DNA from: an uncultured Oscillospiraceae bacterium
Lineage (GTDB): Bacteria > Bacillota > Clostridia > Oscillospirales > Oscillospiraceae
Assembly: GCA_934631005.1 (NCBI GenBank)
Contig: CAKTXA010000001.1
Location: 107,338-171,337 of the forward strand
Direction of reading: 5' to 3'
Length of the DNA: 64,000 bases
Part shown: positions 50,304-57,409 of the stretch, in pieces
Layout of the letters: each line of letters opens with the position of its first letter
Numbering within the stretch: the first letter of the stretch is position 1
Notes under the pieces: generated by a model
Told to the model about the DNA's origin: nothing
Database searches by the model: none
What the model saw: only the letters and a program-made list of their open reading frames with translations
Program-made: the position numbers and the translations under genes

Positions 50304-50696
50304 TTGTCCAGTCAGGGAACGATCGTCGCCCGGGTCTTTACCTCCAGCGCACGCATCCCGCTGCGCGGCGCGGCGGTGCTGTTTTACCGCACGAACGCAG
50401 GTGGTGTGCGGGAGCTTCTCGGCCTGCGGCTGACGAATTACGACGGCATGACCGACCCGCTCACCGTCGAGACGCCCGATCTCGATTCCGCCGACATTTC
50501 CTCCGCAGGCAAAGAGCCCTACGCCCAGCTCGACGTGTATACGGATCTGAGCGGCTTCGACCGCGTGCTCGTGCGCGGCGCGCAGATCTTCACCGGCATC
50601 CAGACCTTGCAGGATGTGCAGCTCATCCCCACCGCCCTGCTGCCGGAGCTTTACGACCGCACCGAGGTCATCGACACCCCGGCGCAGGCGCTTTAG
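50304..50696 (+). CDS. Small beta-rich protein of the spore/peptidoglycan trio
   Basis: 130 residues. A TTG start (50304) has AAGGAGG eight bases upstream. The sequence GTIVARVFTSSARIPLRGAAV ... VETPDLDSADISSAGKEPYAQLDVYTDLSGF suggests a carboxypeptidase-regulatory-like (CarboxypepD_reg) beta-sandwich. No catalytic motif is visible. It is the first of three closely spaced genes with two peptidoglycan-binding proteins, so a role at the cell wall or spore cortex is likely. Confidence 0.7.
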   Translation: MSSQGTIVARVFTSSARIPLRGAAVLFYRTNAGGVRELLGLRLTNYDGMTDPLTVETPDLDSADISSAGKEPYAQLDVYTDLSGFDRVLVRGAQIFTGIQTLQDVQLIPTALLPELYDRTEVIDTPAQAL

Positions 50697-50706
50697 GAGG
50701 TGCGGC

Positions 50707-51906
50707 ATGCTCTTTGTCCCGCCCTACATCCCCGAGACGATCACCGTCCACCTCGGCCCGCCGGACAGCGCCGCCGCCAACGTCACCGTCCCGTTCGCGG
50801 ACTATGTGAAAAACGTCGTCTCCAGCGAGATCTACCCCACCTGGGGCGTGTCGGCCCTGCGGGCGAACACGTTCGCCATCGTGTCCTACGCGCTCAACCG
50901 TGTCTTTACCGAGTATTACCGCAGCCGCGGCTACGATTTTGACATCACCAACTCCACCGCCTACGACCAGAAGTACATCAACGGCCGCAGCATCTATGAG
51001 AATATCTCGGAGCTGGTCGACGAGCTGTTCAACAACTACATCCGCAGGCAGGGCTTTCTGGAGCCGCTGGCGGCCAAATTCTGCAACGGCACCACCTCCA
51101 CCTGCACCGGGCTCAGCCAGTGGGGCTCGCAGGAGCTGGCGCAGGCGGGCGCGAACAGCATGGAGATCCTGCGCACGTACTACGGCGAGGATGTGGAACT
51201 GGTCGTGAATGCCCCCGTGCAGACCGGCTCCGAGTCCTACCCCGGCTCGCCGCTGCGCGTGGGGTCGATCGGGCCGTATGTCGGCTATTTGCAGGTGGCG
51301 CTCAACCGCATCTCGCAGAATTACCCCGCCATCCCCAAGATTCCCATCAGTAACCTCTTCGGCGAGGCGATGCTCAACGCCGTCCGCGCCTTCCAGTCCA
51401 TCTTCTCCCTCACGGTCGACGGTGTGGTGGGCCGCGCGACGTGGTATCAGATCGTGCGCATCTACGTCGCCATTTTGAACCTCGCGGAGCTGCAATCCGA
51501 GGGTCTTAACTACACCGTGGCGAATTTTGAGTTCTCCGGCGATCTCGCCCCCGGCGACCGCGGCGACTCCGTGCGCGTGCTGCAATATCTGCTGCGCGTC
51601 ATCGGGCAGTTCATCCCGCAGCTGCCCGTCATCGAGCAGACAGGCGTCTACGACGACGACACACGGCAGGCCGTGGCCGTGTTCCAGGTTTACGACGGGC
51701 AGGAGCCGACCGGCGCCGTCACTGAGGAGATCTGGAACGCGCTCTACCGGCAGTACGCCTCCATCGAGCAGGTCATCTTCTCGAGCGACGCGCTGTTCCC
51801 GAACGGCACGGACGCGGACGCATCCTATGAGGATACCACACGCTTTGTCCAGTTCCCCGGTCAGACGCTGGAGCAGGGCGCGCAGGACGGGGAGGGCGCG
51901 GTATGA
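50707..51906 (+). CDS. SpoIID-like protein with two peptidoglycan-binding domains
   Basis: 399 residues from MLFVPPYIPETI, after AGGAGGTG. Residues about 25-170 resemble the SpoIID catalytic region (YVKNVVSSEIYPTWGVSALRANTFAIVSYA, ... CTGLSQWGSQELAQAG). Two PG_binding_1 modules follow, about 180-260 and 280-345 (IGPYVGYLQVALNRI ... TVDGVVGRATW; RGDSVRVLQYLLRVI ... VYDDDTRQAVAVFQ). SpoIID enzymes cleave denuded glycan strands during engulfment. There is no signal peptide, which fits forespore or mother-cell coat/cortex proteins. The stop overlaps the next start by four bases. Confidence 0.8.
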   Translation: MLFVPPYIPETITVHLGPPDSAAANVTVPFADYVKNVVSSEIYPTWGVSALRANTFAIVSYALNRVFTEYYRSRGYDFDITNSTAYDQKYINGRSIYENISELVDELFNNYIRRQGFLEPLAAKFCNGTTSTCTGLSQWGSQELAQAGANSMEILRTYYGEDVELVVNAPVQTGSESYPGSPLRVGSIGPYVGYLQVALNRISQNYPAIPKIPISNLFGEAMLNAVRAFQSIFSLTVDGVVGRATWYQIVRIYVAILNLAELQSEGLNYTVANFEFSGDLAPGDRGDSVRVLQYLLRVIGQFIPQLPVIEQTGVYDDDTRQAVAVFQVYDGQEPTGAVTEEIWNALYRQYASIEQVIFSSDALFPNGTDADASYEDTTRFVQFPGQTLEQGAQDGEGAV

Positions 51907-52436
51907 GTCAGGACACCCTCTTTCTCGGCGCGCCGGTCCTCAGCCTGCAGACAATGCTGGCGCTGCTGGCCCGCGCGGAGCCGAGTCTGCCCATCCTCAC
52001 GCCCGACGGCATCTACGGCGAACGGACCGCCCGCAGCGTTGCCGCGTTCCAGCGCTCGCGCGGGCTGCCTGAGACCGGGGCGACCGACCACACAACATGG
52101 CTGCACGTTGTGAACGCCTACTACGGCGCGCTGCCGGACTTTGCCCCGGCCACGGCGCTGAACATCGTCTGGCAGCCGGAGCAGACCATCGTCCCCGGCG
52201 AACGCAGCACGCACCTGTACCCCATCCAGTCGATGCTGGCCGCGATCGGGCAGTTTTTCCCCGCCATGCCGCGCCTTTCCGTCACGGGCGTGCACGACGC
52301 GCCGTCCGTCGCCGCCGTGCGCTGGCTGCAGCAGAAAAGTGCCCTGCCCGTGACCGGCGCGCTGTGCCAGCTTGACTGGACATATCTCACGCGTCTGTAC
52401 CGCCTCGTCGCCGGAAACGGCACAGATCCGTTGTGA
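51903..52436 (+). CDS. Tandem peptidoglycan-binding protein
   Basis: 177 residues with two PG_binding_1-type repeats: LQTMLALLARAEP ... PDGIYGERTARSVAAFQRSRGL (about 12-50) and LYPIQSMLAAIGQFF ... VTGVHDAPSVAAVRWLQQ (about 95-145). It has no catalytic domain and no signal peptide. The ATGA overlap with the upstream SpoIID-like gene shows coupled translation, so the two probably act together. The end of the gene contains the -35 box of the acetate kinase promoter. Confidence 0.8.
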   Translation: MSQDTLFLGAPVLSLQTMLALLARAEPSLPILTPDGIYGERTARSVAAFQRSRGLPETGATDHTTWLHVVNAYYGALPDFAPATALNIVWQPEQTIVPGERSTHLYPIQSMLAAIGQFFPAMPRLSVTGVHDAPSVAAVRWLQQKSALPVTGALCQLDWTYLTRLYRLVAGNGTDPL

Positions 52437-52459
52437 AACAGCTTGAAATCTGCTATACT
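52431..52459 (+). promoter_or_regulatory. Promoter of the acetate kinase-like gene
   Basis: TTGTGA (overlapping the previous stop codon) and TATACT are 17 bases apart, 32 bases before the start. Confidence 0.65.
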
Positions 52460-52490
52460 AGCTGTAATTACGAATGAAGGAGCAGACCGT

Positions 52491-53681
52491 ATGAATATTC
52501 TCATCTGCAACGTCGGCAGCACGTCGCTCAAATATCAGCTGTTCGACTTCTCCCGCGGCGAGCGCGTGCTCGCCTCCGGCGGCGCGGAGCGCGTGGGCAG
52601 CCCCGCCGGGCGCTTTTATGCCAAAAACCTTCTGACCGGCGAGGAACTCTCTGAAGCCGCCGCCTTCCCCACCCACCGCGAGGCCATCGAGCGGATGCTC
52701 GCGCAGCTCATCCCCGCCGTGCTCCCCTCCCTCGCGGAGCTGGGGTGCGTCGGCTTTAAGGTCGTGCACGCGCGCGGCGTGTCGGGCGTGCAGTACCTCA
52801 CGGAGGATGTGCTTTCCAAAATGGCGGCGTTCAACTCCGTCGCCCCGGCGCACAACCCGCCCTATATCGCCGCCATCCGCCAGTTCCGCGCACTGCTGCC
52901 GGATACGCCGCTCATCGGCGCATTCGAAACGGCGTTCCACCAGACCATGCCGCCCGAGGCGAGCCTGTATTCCATCCCTATCGAGCTCTCGCGCAAATAT
53001 GACATCCACCGCTACGGCTTCCACGGCGCGTCGCACGAGTATATGTCCACGTGGGTGGCCGACGCGCTGGGCCGCACCGACCTGAAGCTCGTCAGCTGCC
53101 ATCTCGGCGGCAGCGGCAGCCTGTGCGCCGTGAAAAACGGAAGGAGCATCGACACGTCCATGGGCATCTCGCTGCAGTGCGGCGTGATGCACAACAACCG
53201 CTGCGGCGATATTGATCCGTATATCATCTTTTATCTCGCCGAGGAATGCGGCATGAGCCTGCCCGAGATCAAAACGATGCTGCAGACCGAGAGCGGCTTT
53301 CTCGGCATGAGCGGCGTGTCCGGCGATCTGCGCGATGTGGAGGCCGCGGCGAACGCGGGCAACGACGACGCCCTGAACGCCATTTTGCACTACGCCTACA
53401 CCGTCAAAAAATACATCGGCTCCTACGCCGCCGCCATGGGCGGGCTGGACGCCATCGTATTCGGCGGCGGCATCGGCCGCAGCAGCGCCACCGTCCGCGC
53501 GCTCGCGCTCAGCGGGCTGGAGTTCCTCGGCGTCCGCCTTGACGGCGAAAAAAACCGCCACGCCGTCACCGGCAGCGACATCTCCATGGAGGATTCCCCC
53601 GTCCGTGTCATCGTCCTCGACACCAACGAAGAGCTGGTGGTGGCCCGCAAGGCAAAGGAGCTGCTGGAAACAGCAAAATAA
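52491..53681 (+). CDS. Divergent acetate/propionate-family kinase
   Basis: 396 residues starting MNILICNVGSTSLKYQLFDF, the ASKHA phosphate-binding motif of acetate kinases. RYGFHGASHEYMS and DTSMGISLQCGV match the family, as does FGGGIGRSS. Several canonical segments are altered. VVHGGE reads VVHARGV, CHLGNGAS reads CHLGGSGS, and the GTRSGDIDP region reads NNRCGDIDP. The reaction is probably ATP-dependent phosphorylation of acetate or another short acid, or the reverse, but the changes leave the substrate open. No phosphotransacetylase gene is adjacent. It could complete acetyl-CoA to acetate conversion downstream of CODH/ACS. Confidence 0.82.
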   Translation: MNILICNVGSTSLKYQLFDFSRGERVLASGGAERVGSPAGRFYAKNLLTGEELSEAAAFPTHREAIERMLAQLIPAVLPSLAELGCVGFKVVHARGVSGVQYLTEDVLSKMAAFNSVAPAHNPPYIAAIRQFRALLPDTPLIGAFETAFHQTMPPEASLYSIPIELSRKYDIHRYGFHGASHEYMSTWVADALGRTDLKLVSCHLGGSGSLCAVKNGRSIDTSMGISLQCGVMHNNRCGDIDPYIIFYLAEECGMSLPEIKTMLQTESGFLGMSGVSGDLRDVEAAANAGNDDALNAILHYAYTVKKYIGSYAAAMGGLDAIVFGGGIGRSSATVRALALSGLEFLGVRLDGEKNRHAVTGSDISMEDSPVRVIVLDTNEELVVARKAKELLETAK

Positions 53682-53717
53682 CCCCCATTCGTCGTAGTGA
53701 AGAAGTGAGTTCTTAGT

Positions 53718-54082
53718 CGTAACGTAGGGGAGGGGCTCGCCCCTCCCGCTGGTACGCACCGCCGTTCTTTTTGGGCAGTGCCGATTTGCCGAGGGCCCAT
53801 AGCTTCCCCTGGGGGAAGCTGTCAGCCGTAGGCTGACTGATGAGGGTCGGGGAGCAGTTGCGCTTTGCTGAGCATGCTAAGCTATGTTTCAGTGCTCCCC
53901 GACCCTCATCCGCCCCCTTCGGGGGCACCTGTCCCTACCCTCTTTGTCCCTTCGGGACATTTCCCCCTGATAGGGGGAATCGGCCCCGAGGGGAAGGTAT
54001 GGGGTGCCTGCCGCCCCGGTGTGCGTGCAAAAGTCGCAGCCACCAACCAGCGGGAGGGGCAAGCCCCTCCCCTACGTTACGA
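53718..54082. repeat. F2 repeat copy 4 bounded by inverted F3 units (MITE-like composite)
   Basis: Two F3 units form terminal inverted repeats of 37 bases with one or two mismatches: left 53718-53754 (TCGTAACGTAGGGG...), right 54046-54082 (...CCCCTACGTTACGA). Inside is an F2 element with AGCTTCCCCTGGGGGAAGC, CAGCCGTAGGCTG, GACTGATGAGGGTCGGGGAG and TGCTCCCCGACCCTCATCCG, and the extra TTTGTCCCTTCGGGACATTT block. There is no coding capacity. It fills the 53682-54139 gap. Confidence 0.8.
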
Positions 54083-54100
54083 CGAAATATGAAAGTCCCA

Positions 54101-54137
54101 AAAAAAGCCCGCAGGCTTCTGCCTGCGGGCTTCTCTT
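54101..54137. terminator. Terminator of the APC permease gene
   Basis: AAGCCCGCAGGC and GCCTGCGGGCTT form a 12-bp stem around TTCT, with A-run before and T-run after, so it can act in both directions. Confidence 0.85.
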
Positions 54138-54139
54138 TT

Positions 54140-55540
54140 TTACTTCGTTTTCCCCTTGCGCAGCAGCGCGCCGAGAAGCATGACGACAGCAAAGACGATC
54201 AGATACCATACGTTCGCCATTCCGTGCCCGACGATGCAGGCGTACACCATGAACAGCGACCCGATGATCGCCAGGATCGGCAGCACGAAGCGGCGGACGG
54301 CCGTCTCGCCCTTCTGCATTCTGATCCAGCGGATGAAGATCGGCAGGTACAGCGCGTAGATCGTGACGATCGGCAGCTCCGAGGAGTCGAACGCAAACGG
54401 GCCCGACCACGTGCCGGCGAGGTTCGCCAGATAGAAATACAGCCCCCAGATCGCACAGACCAGCAGGCCGAACACCGCTGAGTTCGTCGGCATATTCGTC
54501 TTGGCGTCCACCTGCGAGAACACATCCGGCCGCGGGCCCTCGCCGCGCGCGGCGAGCGAATACATCCCGCGCACGCAGCCGAGCATCAGGCCGTTCATCG
54601 TGCCCATGCAGGAGATGGCGATGAAAAGATTCAGGATATTGCCGAACACGCCGCCGAAAATATTCGTAAAGGCCGTCGTCGCGCCGTCCTCCATCAGCGT
54701 CTGCACCGTCGCGCCGCCGGCCACGCCCACGTAATAGGCGATGTAGGTCACGATGATAACGATACCGCCGATCACGAGCGCCTTCGGTAGGTTCCGCTTG
54801 GCGTCCTTCAGCTCGGCGTTGATGGACGTGGCGATGATCCAGCCCTCATAGGCAAAGGACGTGGCACACACCGCGCGCAGCAGAACGGACAGCGTCGAGC
54901 CGCCCGTGCCGGGTGTGGACGCGGCCGCGAAGTTGTTCACCAGCATATGCGTGGGACTGACAAGGCCCGAGATGATGCCGACGACCGCCATCAGACCCAG
55001 CGGAATGAGCTTGATGACCGTGGTGGTCGTCTGGAATTTGCCCGCCAGCCTCGGCGAGAGGGCGTTGACCACATACGAGCAGCACAGATACAGCATCATC
55101 AGCGCCATGCACTCCGGCCCGATAACACAGCCGCCCTCCGATGCCGGGATGAGCAGCGGGAAATCCGGCCAGCAGGACGTGATGAACACCAGCGTATACC
55201 GCGCCGACAGCCAGCTGAGCACCGAGGTCAGCGTGGGGTAGTAGATGGTGGTCATAAACCAGCCGATAAAATAGCCGTATTTGCTGCCGACGGTCGCCTC
55301 GGCATAGTCCACGATGCCGTTGACCTTTTCATATTTCTGCGCCATCACGGAAAACGTGAGGATGCAGGTGAGCATGATGACGCCGCCGATGATCCACGCC
55401 AGAATGCCCAGCGGGAGGTTTCCTTCGGTCTTTTGCAGGATGGTCTGCGCCTTAAAAAAGACGCCGGAGCCGATCACGATGCCGACCACCATACAGATCG
55501 CGGTGAATAGTCCGTATTTTCGTTCCAGTTTGTGTTCCAT
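54140..55540 (-). CDS. APC-family amino acid permease
   Basis: 466 residues with about 12 hydrophobic helices. The N-terminal AICMVVGIVIGSGVFFKAQTIL is the APC signature helix 1 with the unwound GSGVF segment. LGILAWIIGGVIMLTCILTFSVMA and CATSFAYEGWIIATSINAELKDAKRNLPKAL also match the APC (LAT/SteT-like) group. It is probably an amino acid exchanger or proton symporter; the substrate cannot be told. It has its own promoter and terminator. Confidence 0.9.
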   Translation of the reverse strand: MEHKLERKYGLFTAICMVVGIVIGSGVFFKAQTILQKTEGNLPLGILAWIIGGVIMLTCILTFSVMAQKYEKVNGIVDYAEATVGSKYGYFIGWFMTTIYYPTLTSVLSWLSARYTLVFITSCWPDFPLLIPASEGGCVIGPECMALMMLYLCCSYVVNALSPRLAGKFQTTTTVIKLIPLGLMAVVGIISGLVSPTHMLVNNFAAASTPGTGGSTLSVLLRAVCATSFAYEGWIIATSINAELKDAKRNLPKALVIGGIVIIVTYIAYYVGVAGGATVQTLMEDGATTAFTNIFGGVFGNILNLFIAISCMGTMNGLMLGCVRGMYSLAARGEGPRPDVFSQVDAKTNMPTNSAVFGLLVCAIWGLYFYLANLAGTWSGPFAFDSSELPIVTIYALYLPIFIRWIRMQKGETAVRRFVLPILAIIGSLFMVYACIVGHGMANVWYLIVFAVVMLLGALLRKGKTK

Positions 55541-55622
55541 GTCCCGTTCCCTCTCTCATCATTATCGTTCTCTTCCCATGTCCGCCCGCGGGCGGTCACT
55601 TTGCCGATTTAATATAATGATG

Positions 55623-55652
55623 ATTATAACAGAGCGGTCCCCAGCTTGTCAA
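55623..55652 (-). promoter_or_regulatory. Promoter of the APC permease gene
   Basis: On the minus strand TTGACA and TATAAT are 18 bases apart, about 85 bases before the start codon. Confidence 0.7.
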
Positions 55653-55698
55653 GAAAATTCCACGAAAAACGCACATTTGTCCGCTGCGGAGCTATGCA

Positions 55699-56733
55699 TT
55701 ACTCCTTCATCAGCTTGCGGCGGGCGATGTTGATCGTGCCCTCCTGCATGGAGTTGATCCATTGCAGGCTCTTGCCGCAGCCGTAAGCCACGCAGGAGTC
55801 GGCGTCGTCGGCGATGGAGCAGGCAATGTCCGTCCGCTCCTCGATCAGCCGGTCAAAGCCGTACAGCAGACTGCCGCCGCCGGTCATCACGATGCCGTTC
55901 TGGGCGATGTCCGCCACCAGCTCCGGCGCGCTGCTCTCCAGCACCAGCAGCACCTCGTCCACGATCTGCCGCGCGGGGCGCTTATACGCCTCCATCAGCT
56001 CGCTCGACGAGACCATCTGCTCCTTCGGCAGGCCCGTTTTGAGGTCGCGCCCCTTGACGAGCATACTCGTCTCCTCCGGCCGCTCACTGACGCAGCCGAT
56101 GGTCATTTTCACCGTCTCGGCGGTGTTCTGCCCGACAAGCAAGCCGTAACGCTTGCGCAAAAAGGCGATCGTCGCCTCGTCAAAGGTGTCGCCCGCGATC
56201 TTGATGGACGACGAATTGGAGATGCCGTTCAGGCTCAGAACGGCGATGTCCGTTGTGCCGCCGCCGATGTCCACCACCATGTGGCCGTCCGGCCCGCTGA
56301 TGGAGAGCTTGGCCCCCAGCGCCGCCGCGAACGGCTCCTCGATGAGGTACACACGCCGCGCGCCGGCTTCCATCGTCGCCTGAATGACGGCGCGCTCCTC
56401 GACCTCGGTCACACCGCTCGGCACGCTCACGATCACGCGGGGCTTGACCAGCGAGAAGCCGCCGATCTTTTTGAGGAACTGCTCCAGCATCTTCTCCGTC
56501 ATCTCATAGTCGGAGATAACGCCGTCGCGCAGCGGGCGCACGGCCACGATGTTGCCCGGCGTGCGGCCCAGCATATTGCGCGCCGCCGCGCCCACCTGCA
56601 GGACCTTGCCCGTATTTTTATCCACCGCCACGACCGACGGCTCGCGCAGCACGATGCCCTTCCCCTGCTCATACAGCAGGATATTCGCCGTCCCGAGGTC
56701 GATGCCAATATCTCTGGAAAGTTTGATCTTCAT
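55699..56733 (-). CDS. mreB: MreB/Mbl-type actin-like protein
   Basis: 344 residues. The actin-fold phosphate loops are IGIDLGTANILLYEQGKG and MVVDIGGGTTDIAVLSLNG. The adenosine motif is GIVMTGGGSLLYGFDRLI, and EPSVVAVDKNTGKVLQVG is typical of MreB. It polymerises under the membrane and guides cell-wall synthesis. It lies last in a recD2-comF-mreB row and is not beside mreCD, so it may be a paralogue (Mbl-like) rather than the main MreB. Confidence 0.92.
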   Translation of the reverse strand: MKIKLSRDIGIDLGTANILLYEQGKGIVLREPSVVAVDKNTGKVLQVGAAARNMLGRTPGNIVAVRPLRDGVISDYEMTEKMLEQFLKKIGGFSLVKPRVIVSVPSGVTEVEERAVIQATMEAGARRVYLIEEPFAAALGAKLSISGPDGHMVVDIGGGTTDIAVLSLNGISNSSSIKIAGDTFDEATIAFLRKRYGLLVGQNTAETVKMTIGCVSERPEETSMLVKGRDLKTGLPKEQMVSSSELMEAYKRPARQIVDEVLLVLESSAPELVADIAQNGIVMTGGGSLLYGFDRLIEERTDIACSIADDADSCVAYGCGKSLQWINSMQEGTINIARRKLMKE

Positions 56734-56740
56734 CGCTTTG

Positions 56741-57409
56741 TCACCTTTCTTTATCGCTTCGCGCCGCCGCCAGCACGGCGCAGACCACCGACTCCGCCCC
56801 CGCCGTGCGCAGCACCCGGCTGCACTCGGCCAGCGTCGAGCCGGTCGTCACAATGTCGTCGATCAGCAAAAACCGCCGCCCGGCCACCTTCGCCGGGTCC
56901 GTCACGCGGTACGCGCCCGAGGCGTTCGCCGCGCGCATGGATGCGTCCTTCAGCTCCGACTGGCGCTGCGTGTGGCGCGTCTTTTCCAGCACGCGCTCCA
57001 CCGGCAGGCCCAGCTCCGCCGCGATGACCATGCACAGCCGCTCCGACTGGTCAAAGCCGCGCTCGCGCAGCCGCTTGCGGCTGACCGGCGCCCAGGTGAT
57101 GCAGTCATAGAGCCCATGGAGCTTATCGTGGATGGTCACGCACATCCATTTGCCGAACTGATCGGCGTAATGATCGCGGTTTTGGAATTTGAAGCGCAAA
57201 AACGCCTCCCGCAGGTCCTTTTCATAGAAAAACGTCGCCACGCACCGCTGCGCGTACTTTACCTGCGGGTCAGCCCCGTCATACTCGGGCAGCTTGAGCA
57301 TACAGGCCCGGCAGACCGGCTTTTCCTTCGGCTCGATGAGCCGCCGGCAGATCATGCAGCGCGGCGGGAACAGCAGATCCAGCAGCGCTGTCAGCAGCTT
57401 TTTCAGCAT
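56741..57409 (-). CDS. comF: ComF-family phosphoribosyltransferase-like protein
   Basis: 222 residues. An N-terminal zinc-finger (PPRCMICRRLIEPKEKPVCRACM) is followed by a PRTase domain with the PRPP loop FLLIDDIVTTGSTLAECSRVLR. ComF homologues help DNA uptake or processing during competence. It overlaps recD2 by seven bases and precedes mreB by seven, so the row is one transcript. Confidence 0.92.
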   Translation of the reverse strand: MLKKLLTALLDLLFPPRCMICRRLIEPKEKPVCRACMLKLPEYDGADPQVKYAQRCVATFFYEKDLREAFLRFKFQNRDHYADQFGKWMCVTIHDKLHGLYDCITWAPVSRKRLRERGFDQSERLCMVIAAELGLPVERVLEKTRHTQRQSELKDASMRAANASGAYRVTDPAKVAGRRFLLIDDIVTTGSTLAECSRVLRTAGAESVVCAVLAAARSDKER

